Below are positions 47,389 to 60,612 of a stretch of 64,000 bases of DNA, piece after piece. Every line of letters starts with the position of its first letter. Within the stretch, counting starts at the first letter, position 1. The DNA is from Callaeas wilsoni (taxonomy: Eukaryota; Chordata; Aves; Passeriformes; Callaeidae), in contig VWPU01008517.1 of the NCBI GenBank assembly GCA_013398955.1, positions 1 to 64,000 of the forward strand, given 5' to 3'. The notes under the pieces were generated by a model. The model saw nothing but the letters and a program-made list of their open reading frames with translations, made no database searches and was not told where the DNA came from. Both the position numbers and the translations under genes were made by a program.

Positions 47389-50300
47389 GATAATGGCACC
47401 ATTGTTGTGCTCCCTGCTTTAGAGGTAAAGCACTATTTCTTGAAAGACCTGCAAAAAAAGAAAATTTTCCTTTATCCAACTCTAAAACTGTACAAAGAAA
47501 AATAAAGGCAAATATTAATACCTGGCAATTCTCCCATTTTCTCACGGCAGCAGAGTAAGGTGCAATGTCACCAGAGTCACTAGAGAAGTGTGATTTCTGC
47601 TAAACCGGATCTTTACAAATTGGAATTTTATTCTTTTATTTCTTAAGAACTGTCAGAGAGTCTGGACAAACTCCGGATTTAAGAGGAAGAGGTTAATTAA
47701 GTAGATATTTAAGAGTCTTGTGACATGAAGGAGATATGTCTTACCTCGCTGTTAAAATAATATCTCATGCATTTTTACATGAAAAGAAGTGAAAGGTCCT
47801 AACAGATTTTTCTGGGAATTGCTGTCACCTCGGGGTTATTAATCACCTTTATAAAGCAGCACTCCAGATAACTGTTTGGATGAAGTTAAACAAGTCCATT
47901 TAGGGAGCACATTGACAGTATCAGTTAAAAATATCATCAGCTGCCGAGGCTGGTGATATCTGCAGTGCCAAGCCAGGTTATATTTAACACTGGGAGCTGA
48001 AAGTGCCTTACTCCGATGGGAATCCACCATGCCAAAAAACCACAGGAACCTGAGTGTGAGAAGGATGAAATTCTCCATGCTGAGATGAAATATTAAATAT
48101 AAAATTTAAAATATAAACCCACAATATTAGATTAGGGGAAGAAGACAATTTTCCTTTTCCTTTTCCTTTTCCTTTTCTTTTTCCTTTTCCTCCTTTTTCA
48201 GTTTTTTCTTTTTTACCCTCTTTTTTAGTTTTTTCAGGGATTTTTTTCCCTTTTTCTTTTTCCCCTTCCTCTTTCTCTTCCTCTTCCTTTTCCTCTTCCT
48301 TTTCCTCTTCCGCTTCCCTTGCCCTTCCCCTTCAAACCTTGATCATTCATTTCACCAACATTTATTTTCTTTTATTCATTCACTTGCATAAATATGTGCT
48401 TATGTGTCAAATAGAGATAGAAATCTGCATCTATATGTATATGTTAAAATATTTTATGTTTTTGAGTGCTTGTAACATTTAAACATAAATATATAGAGAA
48501 AAAGATGTTCTGGGAAGTCCTTGAAGTACTTCTGAGCTCTGGAAGGTGTCAGTCCCAGGGAGTTTTGGGAGCACCTGAGGCACAGCCGTGGTCAATAGCA
48601 GGGCTGGGAAGAGACTCCCTTGGGGTCATTGTCTTCCTCTGTCTGGGTAATTTTCAAGTTATTAAACACTGTGGTTATTCTTCTCCTCAGCTCTTCATTT
48701 GTGCCTGCAGCCAACAAGGAAAGTCAGAAAAAATTAATCAAAAGAGATGTTTAACCGACTTCTTTAGTCCTTTTTCCAATGAGCAATTAATTGGGCAGAC
48801 ACTTCTTTAAAGAGCAAGATCAAAGATGCTGAGTGCTGCAATCATGAAATCCATTCAATAACACAATTGATAAAGAGCCACGATATTTCTTGCCATACCA
48901 ATCACACACTCACACCTCCCAAACCAACCTATCCAGAGAGACAAACAGGAAGAAACCAAAACCAAACACACACACAAGTCAAAAAAAAAAAAAAAAGAGA
49001 AAAACCCCCCAAACTTAATCCAGGATGTGGAGATGCAAAATCCTGCAAAGGGTTCATCTGATGGGAATCTTTCTAAAAACAAATGAAACCATTTCTGTCA
49101 AAATGTGAACTGTTCAACAATAATAACAAAATATTAGGGAAGGAAAAATAGAAAAGGTTTTCAGGAATGAACTTATTTAGATGTCCATAGTAATTGCATG
49201 GGTGTGGAAAAATATAAGCATGCCCCATCCTGAGTGGGAAGAGAATGGGCCCAAAAGTGTTGAAAATATGAGGATACAGTGGTATAGCTGATAGAACAAT
49301 ACAGAAAATATAAAAAACTTTAAAAGTCGAAAGATGAATAGTTGGTTCAATCAGTGGGAGGCAGTTTTTTGTTCTCCAAAATACAAATTTATGTTTTATG
49401 CCCATTTTCCCCCAAACAAATCCCTTATTTATAACGTTAGAGCTGCCTTGCATTTGCTTGGAGATGGAGACACACAGCCTTTTTGAGCATCTGTCTCAAA
49501 TGAAAAACAGGGGTTAAAGCCATGGCATCTATGAAAATTAAAGTCAATAAAATTTAATCATTAAATCTATGAAAAAAAATGTATTTTCAAAATGTACTTC
49601 AGTGTTTAGCCAAAAAACCATCAATAATATGCTAAGAGTATCTGGTTCTGGGTAAAAGTATATTTGAGATTATTATTTGGTTAAAATTACAATAAGATTA
49701 ATATAAACAGTGAAATTCTTTACCGTGTGTTTTGCTGGTTATATATCATGAAGTTCCTGATTAATAAAGTTTTCCACAAATGATTTTTTTTCTAGACAAA
49801 AATCCCACTTTAATAATTTCTTGTTTCACTTCCAAATGTGAATTGTATCATTTGCTCCACAATGTGGATTGGAAACCTTGTCTGGCAGTGTATTACTAAA
49901 TCAAAGTTGATTCATAATTAAAACAAGTATTAACAACTGCTGCCACATAACTCAGCCTATTACATTCCTTCCCTGAAAGAAAATAAAAGTCATGTCATGC
50001 ATTGTTTATTCTTGAAAGGGAAAAATTTATTACACTCACAGTCTTCCCTTGTAATAGCTTTTAGAGCAAATAACTTTATTTTCATCTCATTTTTATAGTG
50101 GAAACTGAAGTTCCATATGTATTTTCAGTGCCAGAAATATAAAATATCCTGAGGCATTTTTCCAGTACTGCTTTGGGTGCAGTTCTGTTGGAGTTTAAGT
50201 GCTTGGGCCAGGTTTTGCCCAGTATAGAATCAACATGAAAAGGATAAATAAAGTACCAAGATTCTATTGAAAAAATTTATTTTGGCTTAAACAACTATTC

Positions 50301-50655
50301 TTGCTTATAATTTGAGAGCTAAAATAGCAAGAAAGTAATTTGAAAGCTAAAATAATCAGAAAATAATGCTTTTAATTATCACATGCTGAGCTTTGTACCA
50401 TTAACTGGCTAGCAGGGAATTTTTTTTGTATTACATCAATTATACAAATGCATCACATTAAAAAAAATGCTTGCACTCTCCTCCAAAACATTTGGATACA
50501 TTTCCGGTTTTTTGTAACCTATAAAGTTTATTCACGTTGTTTAATCTTGATCATTTTGCCTTTTCATTTTAAAATACAGTTTAAATGCATAGTCTATGAG
50601 TAGTTTTTCAGGTCTGTGGTTCCCAGTTTTTGATTATGCTTCTGGGAGCATGAAG
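47389..50655. other. Unique DNA, no gene seen
   Basis: Includes the polypyrimidine tract at 48149-48332 and an A16 run at 48981-48996. Frames of up to 126 codons (49073-49453, minus) lack domains. Confidence 0.5.
48149..48332. repeat. Polypyrimidine (CCTTTT/CCTCTT)n tract
   Basis: About 184 bases that are almost all C and T on the plus strand. It starts with several exact CCTTTT units, then T-rich runs, then CCTCTTCCTTTT units. Long polypurine-polypyrimidine mirror-like tracts can adopt triplex DNA; that is general knowledge, not demonstrated here. Confidence 0.95.
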
Positions 50656-50763
50656 AAATCATGGAATCACAGAATATCCTGAGCTGGAAGGAACCCACAG
50701 GGATCATGGGGTGCAGCTCCTGGCCCTGCACAAGACACCCCAGCAATCCCACCCTGTGCAGAG
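50656..50763 (-). mobile_element. CR1 3'-end fragment, 'tatcc' subfamily
   Basis: 'aatcatggaatcacagaata', 'tcctgagctggaaggaaccc', 'agctcctggccctgcacaag' and 'acaccccagcaatcccaccc'. Antisense, about 108 bases; the best preserved of the three copies of this subfamily end. Confidence 0.9.
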
Positions 50764-53700
50764 GAATTATCTCAGTTTTGCACAGAATTCGTTTCCGTAT
50801 AAAGCAATCCATTTGAAATCCCAAGATGAGGAATCTGCTGGCAGGGGATGAGGAAAAAATGTCCATTTCGAATGGAATCTCTACTGAGCTGTGGATGCAT
50901 TAAACCTCGCCAAAGCACGAGCTTTTGTATCCCTGGTCATTTTGAACTTCAGTTCTCATTAGAAGAACCAAGCTTTGTTTCTTATCATTTTATAGTTGAG
51001 TTGGGTTTTTAAGAATAATATTTAATATATTTAATATTTATTATATTTATTACCCTTCTCTTTGTTTAAAACTTAAATATTTCCTGAAATATGTCTGTAT
51101 GAGCTCCCAAAGGCAGTTCTGGTGTTGCTGTTCAGAAATAAGACTTTAAAATGCAGAGTGACCACTCAAGTACAGAATGAGAACTTAAAAACTGTCAGCC
51201 TAAATGATGGAAGATGGAATGTGCTTTTCCCAGAGTTAAATCATCATCAGCTTCTACCTGGATAAACAGGAGCCAAGGTAAAGAGAACAGCACTTACAAG
51301 AACATCTTGTGCTTAAGCTCAGAGAAAACCATCCCGACCTTGTCTAATGGGCTTTATCCTCTCATAAAATACTCTCATCAAATTAAAAAGAGGGAAAATA
51401 GTAGTCAGCACAGCAATTTCTCCAAGTCAGAAAATCTCTAACTGGAAATTCTTATACTGATGTTCTTCCCTCTTTGAAATAATGGGAAAATATGTGCAGG
51501 AGGACATATTTTGAAATGGATTGGATGAAAGGCATACCAGTTCTCTTGAATCCAGGGAAATGCAAAGCCCCAAACAAATCAGGAGCAGAGGAGAAGCTGG
51601 GGTAAAATCCATGTGTGTGGCAGCGTGTGGGTATTGCTGAAGGACTAGGAGGATATAAAGGCATAAAAAAACCATTATTATGTCTCTTCTAGACAGAAGC
51701 TTTAGAGGATTTAGGTCTTTCCATGCTATTGGCATCATAGCAGCTCCATGGAGCTGGTGCTAATGGAAAAGTGAGAGGGAAAGCACTGCTTAAATGGCAA
51801 AAAACCCAAACTAAATTTGTGTACAAAGACTTTGGTTGAACACTTTTTATGACTGTTCATTGGCCTTCCTTCACAATTTGGATGACTCTTCCCCAGCCAT
51901 TTACACACCATCAGCTGAATTACACAACTCCATCGAGTTCCTGAAATGGGAAGCTGCTGCATGCCTTCTTTTCTGAGTTCCGTATTCCCACTCACTTGCT
52001 GCCTTTCCCACTCTGCCCCAGTAACTCTGGCAGTGATTCCTGTGTGATCAGCAGGCTGAGGTTTGTTCTGTGAGCTGCCGAGACTGACCAAATGTGCTGC
52101 TGCGTGGGAATAATCCATAGCCTGCGTTCTGGCCATTCCTCTTGGGAATGCAGCTCGGTCTCCTCAGGCAAGGGAAGACAGGAACAGAATTTCTGGGGAA
52201 GCCACAGAAGCAGATAACTGAGATGGCTTCAGTACCTGAATTTCCTTCAGTCACATTAAACAAGAATAAGCTTTTTCTGTCTTTGGAAAAAGGAGTCCAA
52301 AGCCCAGGTTTCAGATCCCAAGTTTTATTTGGAATTTGAAGCAGAAGAGTCCAGACACTTTACGTTGTTGAAAAACCCAGAGTTAGCATCTTTTCTTTTA
52401 AGTCATTCCATTGATTGAAAGTGCTTGAAGCAAAAACATCACACCTGGTAAATCTTGTGACAGATTCACGGAGCAAGAAATGCTGTACTTTAAGAGTTTG
52501 GGATGAACTGAAGGTTTATGAAATGTTATTTCACCCAGCACTGAAGGTAACTCCCAGTCTCTCACATTCACCCTCCCAGGTAACTCAGCTCTTTCTGGAA
52601 GACAAAGCATGACTCAAGTCTTGAAATTAAGACACATTTTCCGATTATTTTCAAATAAAAAATACAGCATTACTTTTCTCTGCCTGATATTATATAAAAA
52701 TATTGTACTCCACATAGCCACTGATGGGGCTTTTTCCTCAGCTGACACATGATGGAAATTAATAACATTTTCGGATATATATTAGTAGAGGGAAGTTAAG
52801 AAACCCCTAAGCATGGATTAATAGAATTAAATAAGAAATTTTTCATATTTTTGCCATGATGAAGACTGAGGCATTTGTGTCAACAGCAGCACAAAATAAT
52901 TCTGTAAACATTCTAAAGAATCACTTCCTGACTTCTTTTTAAGATGATTTTTTGCACAAGGGAGTTTAAGAAAATACAAGGAGACTGGAGAAGCCACAAC
53001 TCTGCCTTTCCAATTTCATTTTAGCTGCCCTAAAGACAGTGGGAAGCAGAGCTTTTGCTTCTTTGGTGTCTCTGGCACTTGGAGTCAGGAGAACCATGAA
53101 ATGAAGCAGATCTGAACTCAGATTTTGTTTGTTTCTGGTTTTGTTTTAGTTTTACCAGAATACAGTTGATGGTGAGGGGGAAAAAAATAGTTTTCTCTAA
53201 AATACCACTTTCCACCTTGTTTATTACTTTTTTCTTGAATAAAAAGCCCTTGATTTATATTAGATGATGAAGATTTTCTAAGTTTTTCTTGGCATAATAC
53301 ATTTAAAGGAAACAAAAGGTAACAGTCATGTGGAGAAGGAAAAAGGAGGTCCAGCCAGCAGCAGGATGCTGCCTTTTCCCCTTTTTTCCTTAGTAAGGTA
53401 GGAATAAAACCCTCCTGGGATTGGGAGGACACTATTTCCTTCTACCCAGCCTCTGGCTACGTCCCCACCCAGGGCTCTGCCCAAGGCAAGGCCACTGGTG
53501 TGCTGGGGAAATTTGTCCTTAAAATTCCATTCCAAATGATTGAAGCAAGGTTATTTGGAGTAAAGAAGTTTGCAGTAATCCCTGACAAATATCTCTTTGT
53601 CTTCTTTTTTTTTTTTTTAAGCTTTAATTCAATGTAAATAATTCAATTTGCATAATTGAGGTTCAGTGTGGACAAGCTGCTGATCCTTGGACATTAAAAT

Positions 53701-54195
53701 ATTTACTGACTTGATAATTGTTCCTTAGGTCTTCTGAGTTCTTCAGTGTCAGGTTTTCCACATCCTGTGAATCACCTATTTCATAAAGAATGTGGATTAC
53801 ACTTAATCCCTGATTTCAGACTTTGTACAGAAAATTAAATAAATTTGTAACTCAAGGCTGTCCCAAAGAATCATTTGCACATAGGAAATATATCCTCAGG
53901 GTAGCTTAAGGGACAATTTCTTGAGGAAATTTTCAGCAGTTAAACAAGTATGGACTAAAAATTTGTCTTAAATTCCTTAACAGCAAAATGGTGATAAAAA
54001 GAGACTGAAGTAGCTTTGATTTTACAAAGATTTCTCAGTCGAAAACATCAAGCCAAATTTAATGAAAGACTCCTGCATTAAGAGCTTGAATGCTGAAATT
54101 GGGTGGTTTAACTCTTGTGTCACAATCTCCAGCAGATCCAGGAGGAACATGGCATTCACAATCATGGATACAAAATGAACAGGGAAAAGAATTAG
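50764..54195. other. Unique DNA, no gene seen
   Basis: AT-rich, with a 'ttaatattta' type tract at 51012-51052 and a T-run at about 53607-53622. The overlapping minus frames at 51427-52263 and 53118-53535 show no domain. Confidence 0.5.
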
Positions 54196-54395
54196 GGAGG
54201 ATGGAGAGGCCCTGGCACAGGGTGCCCGGAGAAGCTGTGGCTGCCCCTGGATCCCTGGAAGTGTCCAAGGCCAGGCTGGACGGGGCTTGGAGCAACCTGG
54301 GCTAGTGGAAGGTGTCCCTGCCCATGGCAGAGGGTGGCACTGGATGGGCTTTAAGGTCTCTTCCAACCCAAACCATCCTGGGATTCCATGATTCC
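54196..54395 (+). mobile_element. CR1 3' region, well preserved
   Basis: Sense CR1 of about 200 bases: 'ggatggagaggccctggcac', 'agaagctgtggctgcccctg', 'gagcaacctgggctagtgga' and the terminus 'catcctgggattccatgatt'. It is one of the copies closest to the shared pattern, so probably among the younger. Confidence 0.94.
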
Positions 54396-56264
54396 CTCCT
54401 TGCTTTAAAAGGCAGCATGGTGCCAACTCAACCAGATGAAACCTACAGGAAACAGTTCATGGTGCTGTTACTATAAAATAAGTGAAAGCACAAGGGGCAC
54501 ATCATTTATCACCCATTATTAAAAAAAAATCCACTCACACTAATTAATTTATCTAAGAAAGCACCACCAGCAACCATTTAGCACAAAGTCTCAGAGGAAA
54601 TCCTCGTGCTTTTGTTGACGTGTGCAGAGACACTCAGGACATCATCTTGCTTCAGAACAGGTCAGTCCTCAGGATCAGTTTGCCATTCTCAAGTAAATTA
54701 AATTTTTAAAGAACTTTGATGTCCTCCTTTCTTCATATTAGCAGAGCTCTCCTCTCCACCAGTTGTCCTTTCATCCTCCCCTGCCTTTGATACTGGAGCA
54801 GTAAATGTTGAGTAGAGGATCTGTCTGAATTCATCTTTTCTTGTTACATTTGCAGTGCACTTTCTCTGATGGGTGAATAAACACTGGGAGTGATCCAGAC
54901 ATACAAAGAGTCCAGGGAGGCGAAGAAGAAACACATGGAGAGTAGTAGATGGCAGGGATGCCTGAGTGTGAGGTAAATGACATCCTGAGGGAGCAAAATG
55001 AGCTCCTGGACTCCACCCTCCCCCTGCCTTCACCAGCCACTCGGGATATGCAGAACTGGAGTGAGGGGAGATAAATTTGATGTCTCTAAAGCCATGGGGA
55101 CTGCCAGAGTTCAGAAATGACACACCTTGGGCATCATCCATTTCATTCTAAAATCCTAACATATAAAAGGAATCTGACTTCAGGTTTCTATTTATCACCT
55201 CTAATTCTTCTTATATGCTTCACTGAATTATTCCTTCATTAACATGACAAAGAACATTGGATAAGGAGAACTAATTTTCATTTCTAAATGTCCAGAAGGG
55301 ACATTGGTTACTGCCATGTCCCACGGGGACATAATGCACATTTTCTTGTCTTAGATGAGTTTTGTGATAACAGGAAAACACCACCAGGAGCAATCTTATA
55401 CAGTAAATTGAAATAACAACACCGGGAAAATAAAATCCATAAATTAAGAACAAGAGAAAAGGTGCTGAGTTACAGGTTTGGAGCAAACTTTGTAGCCTCT
55501 GGTTGAGCTTCCATTCAGCAAATTCAGGCTTCTGTAAAAGATGTTATCCTAATAACTATGGATCACTTTCTACATGACAGATGCATTTTCAAAATCTATT
55601 AAACCTTCTCTCCACTAATAAACCTTTTTTTGCCTAAAGGAAAAAGGAAATGAGCAAAATGCAGCCTTTTCTGTACTAATACAAAATTATGCTTTAATGA
55701 GAAAATGTTATTCTAATAACCATCTATGAAATGAGGTAATATACATCTGAGTTTCAGTTTCATGAAGGTTTTGATGATTGAATTAAATATAAAAATTAAT
55801 ATAATTGCAATACATTTCTATTTATTAGTTGAAATGTGTGCAGCATCGGCAGCAATGAAGTATTTTTAACCCAGAAAAAATAATAAATAATGAAAGATAA
55901 ACCTCTCTCCCATGAAATCCCTAAAATTTTAGTTAACTTAAAATTACCTCTCAAAACACTCATATTGAGTATAATTTCAAATTACTCTGCATCACATACT
56001 TTGATGAAAATTTTGATTCTCTATGAGGGAGTGCAACTTAAGGTTTATACATCCTCTTTTGAACACCAAGTATCAGCAAGTCCTAAATTTTCCACCAGTC
56101 AAACTATTCCTAAAAATTATGTGTATCTCAAAATATTCCAGTGAAAGACAGAGGAAAAAAATGCCACGAATTCCTTGCCAAGGTAAGATCTTATCTGGCA
56201 GTCCTCTATTGAAAAATAAATTTAAAACATCTTTGGGTTTAGGAAGAAAATTCATGGGGTTGGA
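54396..56264. other. Unique DNA, no gene seen
   Basis: A GC-richer patch at about 54750-55110 holds a 147-codon minus frame (54698-55141) without recognisable features; 55540-56000 is strongly AT-rich. Confidence 0.5.
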
Positions 56265-56380
56265 CTCTGACCAACCTGACGAGGAGAGGGTGTCCCTGCC
56301 CATGGCAGAGATGGGAATGAGGAGGGCTTTAAGGTCCCTTCCAACCCAAACCATCCTGGGATGCTGGGATTTTATGACTC
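56265..56380 (+). mobile_element. CR1 LINE 3' end
   Basis: 'gtgtccctgcccatggcaga', 'gggctttaaggtcccttcca' and 'ccatcctgggatgctgggat' followed by 'tttatgactct'. Sense, about 115 bases. Confidence 0.9.
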
Positions 56381-59245
56381 TAAAATAATTTTACTCCAAT
56401 TAAAGTAAAAAAATTGTCTTCATAGATGTTTTCATTATTAAATATTATACATTAAATATGCTGCATCAAGCACATTTGAAAGTGAGAAAACTGTGTATGC
56501 ACCTGTCTGAAAAAACAGAATTAACTCAGACAGAAGTGAATGTGTATTTCCCTTAAACACCAGCGTTTTGAAAGCCCTTGTTTTAAAATCTGCTGTAATA
56601 TGGAATTTTCAAACAGGTAGGAAAAAGTCTGTGAACCTGTCTACGAAGGAAAATATTGTTGGGCCTGCTGATCATGTTATTAGGCTGCAAATTTAGGCTG
56701 CAAGTCTAAAGTTAATGACATTAGAAGTCCTCCCACGTCAAAAAGTTGGTATAAATGATATAACTCTGAAAAGGTAATTTTATTGGATATTCCCCTAAAT
56801 TTGTGGGAGGAGCTCCCAGAGAGTACAACCCTCAGATTATAATCTCCAGAGAAAGTTAAATGTGAATTTCCTGTTTCTCTTGGGTGCCATTCATACTGAC
56901 GTGGGTGTTGGTTACCCAAATAACGTTGCACTGTGTCCTTCAAGCAGGTCTTACCCAATTCTGTTCTTCCAGTTTCTCTGATAAGCACTGAGGATTTATT
57001 ATTAAATAAATAATAATAATAAATAAATAATTTGCTACTGGACATTCAGCAAACCCATAAGCAGAGAGAGGGTGGCCATTAAAGGCACATAACAATTTTA
57101 GTTGTCTTTGCAAAATTAGGAAGTGTTGGCTTTAACTGGGCTTTGCTTGCCAGACTTTGTAAAAAGTCCTATTTGCTTGGTAACATTTTAATTTAACCTT
57201 GGTTACCAGTTAATAGATAGCAGCTATTTCTTGTGAAGAAAATCTACAGACTTTTTCAGTCTATTGCTTTGTTGAAATAGGTCTTCAAATGCCTAAAATG
57301 CCATGGTAAGCAAGCCTGAAGCTCTTAATAAAAGCAAAATCTCAGGTAAAAACCAGAAGGTGAACTGAAGACTTAACTCTAAACATTCGTTTCAGTGTAT
57401 AATTCTGGAGTTAAATATTTATTTATAGTGCAGGAAACAACATGATTACTTTGTCAAATACTTTGGAGATGGAAAATTCTTCCTGTTCTTATCAAAACCA
57501 AGGAGTATTTCAGTATGCAGCCCATAAGAGGGTGAAGGAAAGGATTCTTCTCTGGTAAGACAATCTCCTTTAATAGTTTTGCCACAAAATCCCCTCTCTA
57601 GACAACGTCTGTAAATCCTGGAGATTATCCATATGAAAGGGCTGAGCAGCCACGAACAGATTTGAAATCTTTAAATCTGTGTCAAACCTTGTTCTTTGGA
57701 GGATTTCAGGACTGATACTTTTCCTAGCTCTTCTGAGGATTCTTCCTGACGTCATCTCTTCTGGACTCAACTCCTTTTTTTTCCTGCCTCTTATAAAACA
57801 CTGAGGGACTTTGCCTAGTTTTGAAGAAACTGCTGGAGATCAGAAATATCAAATTCTCTGGGGCAGAAAAAAAAATAAACTATGACAACAGATTTAAAAG
57901 AGTATCTTTGGTCCAGATTACAGGATTTTATCCCAGGATAAAAAGGCTACAAGGGTCAAGCTCTTAAATTTGCTAAAATTGGTCAAATTTAGTGGTTATT
58001 TTCAAACAGTGGTTCTGTGTCTGAGGTGTCAAACCCTCAGTTACCCACATCTCAGTTACCCAGCAACAAGGCTGGTCTGTCAACAGAGCACAAAACCTAA
58101 TTCCTGCAACAATTAACCAGGCTAAGATGTAGATGATCTTTCTTTACATCCTCCTGCAAAGCTGTTTGCAACAACGTTCCTGTGTATCCTCATGTCCTGG
58201 GATAGAAATAATTTGACACCTGGTTCTTTAGGAGGTGCTGAATAAGTACAAACAGCATGCAGCAGAAAATGTTCATATAAAGATGTGTAGAAGTGTGAAG
58301 ATGCAATCCAGACAGAGCCCAGAGACGCAGGGGTTAAGAATCTTTAAATCCAGTACAAAGCCTACTTTAACCAGTTATTTGCTACATGATCTCCGTTAAA
58401 AAGTTGGATTAGTAAAGCTGTTGAGGGTTGTTACCATATAAGCAAGAGGTGCAGGAAGGGGAAGTGATATCTTCATGTAGATGCTTTGCCAAATTCCTGG
58501 TATCTAAGGGAAAAGATCTTACTTAAACTTTAAATGAAGAAAATCATGTTGGATTGAGCAAATAAGTGCAACAGGCACAGGACTGATAGGAGATCTGGTT
58601 TGAGGAGGCATTAGCACTTCCCAGTTATCTGCAGTTCAGCTCCACAGCCTTGGTTTCATGAGGAATTCTATTGTACTTCCAATCTCCACACATCAGTAAG
58701 CAAATACCAGCAAAATCATATTTCAGGTTGAGATATTTGGAAATTTATTCCAAAATTTAGGTGGTGGTGTCGTGGTTTGATGGAGTGGTTAACAGATAGT
58801 ATGCTTTAAAGTTCTTCTCATGCCTAGAAATACTTTAAATGTAATTTTTAACTTTTTAATTGATTTTTTAAGATCGAAATAAAATCTCAATGTGAAGATG
58901 TGCATGAAATTATCATGAGAAATTGTATAATATACTGAAAACTGTAACTAGAAAAGAATTTGCTTATTTATTTAATTTACTTTGATTTTATAAAGCATTT
59001 CATAAATATAATACATTAGGCTTTGTTCAAAAACATTTGCAAGCTGATTTTGCCCGAAGATTTATAGTGCTCTACTCCTCTGCTATTCAGTGATTGTGAT
59101 GGAAAGCAGAATAAATGCATTCCAAGTTATTCTGTATCTTAGGAGAATTTCCTCTCCTCCACCTGTGAAAAATAAAAAATTGACTCAGTTCTATTTTAAT
59201 ACAGAAATGTCACATGTCAGGGGTGTGCAGTCATATAAAAAACAT
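56381..59245. other. Unique DNA, no gene seen
   Basis: AT-rich. A short TAA/TAAA microsatellite lies at 56995-57031. No recognisable mobile element or coding block. Confidence 0.5.
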
Positions 59246-59368
59246 AGCATAGAATCAAAAAATCATGGAATGGTTTGGGTTGGAAGGGACCTTAAAGCTC
59301 ATCCATTCCCATCCCTGCTATGGGCAGAGACACCTTTTACTATCCCAGTTTGTTCCGAGCCCCAACCA
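59246..59368 (-). mobile_element. CR1 LINE 3' end
   Basis: Antisense terminus 'agcatagaatcaaaaaatca', then 'tggaatggtttgggttggaa' and 'cactatcccagtttgttccg'-like blocks. About 120 bases; one A-rich change interrupts the octamers. Confidence 0.9.
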
Positions 59369-59773
59369 AGAAAGTAAAAATATTGATGTAAGGAATTGCC
59401 CTTTCCTGTAGTGATTATGATGAGTCGATCTTGCAACTGAAGTAGCTGCAATTAAATGATTTTAAAATATTAGAACTTTCATATTTTAAAAAAAAGAAAA
59501 ATAGAAAGACAACTAATATTTTGTTTATGGAGTTTTTAATCTTTTATGTATCAAATCAAATTTGTTACTGCCACAAGAAGAAATACAAGTGCTTTATTGC
59601 ATTCATTAGAGAATTAAGGTGGGTAAGACTGATAACCAGCCAAAAATAATTCTGTGAGCACTGCTGATAACTGAACCTGGCAATAGCTCACAGTTGTCAG
59701 GGAAGAACAGGATTTCCATGATTTAGGACTGTAATAAATAAAATCCTGCTCTAACAGCTATGCCAGGATTAAC
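59369..59773. other. Unique AT-rich DNA
   Basis: Separates two antisense CR1 copies. No gene or repeat recognised. Confidence 0.55.
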
Positions 59774-60005
59774 ATAGAATCGTGGAATGGATAGGGCTGG
59801 AAGGGCCCTCAAAATCATCTCCTTCCCATGCCATGCCATGGGCAGGGACACCTCCCACTATTCCAGGCTGCTCCAAGCCCCATCCAACCCGGCCTTGGAC
59901 ACTTCCAGGGATCCAGGGGCAGCCACGGCTTCTCTGGGCACCCTGTGCCAGGGCCTCCCCACCCTCACAGGGAACAATTCCTTCCCAATAGCCCATCTAA
60001 CCTGC
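59774..60005 (-). mobile_element. CR1 3' region
   Basis: Antisense CR1 of about 230 bases: 'atagaatcgtggaatggata', the 'ccatgccatgccatgggcag' block with an extra CCATG step, 'gctgctccaagccccatcca' and 'cagggaacaattccttccca'. Six overlapping artefact frames cross it. Confidence 0.93.
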
Positions 60006-60260
60006 AACAGACACCCCATAGCCTGTGAGAATGGGCAGATTCCAGTGCTAGTGCTTTGAGGAATTGGGAATTTCTTGTCCAAGACTCACTTATATATTTG
60101 CACAAGGACACTGTGTTTATATTTTTAAAGAGGAGCAATTTTCCTGGAATAAACTGAAGAGGCCAGATTGGCCATGACATTTCAAACCTTGGTGAAAACA
60201 AGACTGCAAAGAGCCTTTTGTCACTGGACAGCTCTTAAGACTCTCTCAAGAACCTTCCTT
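60006..60260. other. Unique spacer between opposed CR1 copies
   Basis: About 255 bases with no recognisable element. Confidence 0.5.
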
Positions 60261-60341
60261 CTAGTGCAAGGTGTCCCTGCCCAGGGAATGAGACAAGCTT
60301 TGAGGTCCCTTCCAACCCAAACCATTCTGGGATTCTCTGAC
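60261..60341 (+). mobile_element. CR1 LINE 3' end, short
   Basis: 'ctagtgcaaggtgtccctgc', then a shortened 'ccagggaatgagacaagctt' and 'ccattctgggattctctgac'. Sense, about 80 bases, with an internal deletion of the 'atggcaggg' block. Confidence 0.87.
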
Positions 60342-60462
60342 CACACTGGTGGGTTTTACTCCCAGCTAACCAGGGAAAACATCCCTGTCAGATGAGTAGA
60401 AAATGTCCCTACCAGAAACGAATCTGTTGATGCAAAATGCATAGTTTTTCCAACCCTCAGAG

Positions 60463-60612
60463 TTGGTATTGTAGAAGGATTGATAAAATAAATCATTTCC
60501 CTATCATTCAATTTGGTATTGTAGAAGGATTGATAAAATAAATCATTTCCCTATCATTCAATTTGGTATTGTAGAAGGATTGATAAAATAAATCATTTCC
60601 CTATCATTCAAT
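60463..60612 (+). repeat. Three perfect tandem copies of a 50-bp unit
   Basis: A unit starting 'ttggtattgtagaaggattg' and ending 'ctatcattcaat' occurs at 60463-60512, 60513-60562 and 60563-60612 with no differences. A partial 'tt' follows. Perfect identity points to a very recent expansion or an assembly-level duplication. Confidence 0.97.

Noticed and set aside
48981..48996. A16 run considered as the tail of a processed pseudogene
   Set aside because: No coding-like sequence precedes it and no flanking direct repeats are visible.
57747..57754. Perfect CRE palindrome TGACGTCA
   Set aside because: An 8-base site is expected about once in 64 kb by chance, and no promoter context surrounds it.
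58769..58790. 'tgtcgtggttt' resembling one edge of an avian LTR
   Set aside because: The homology stops after about 11 bases; no TATA or polyadenylation features follow.
60463..60612. Tandem 50-bp repeat considered as a CRISPR-like array
   Set aside because: There are no unique spacers between repeats and the window is vertebrate DNA; it is a plain tandem duplication.
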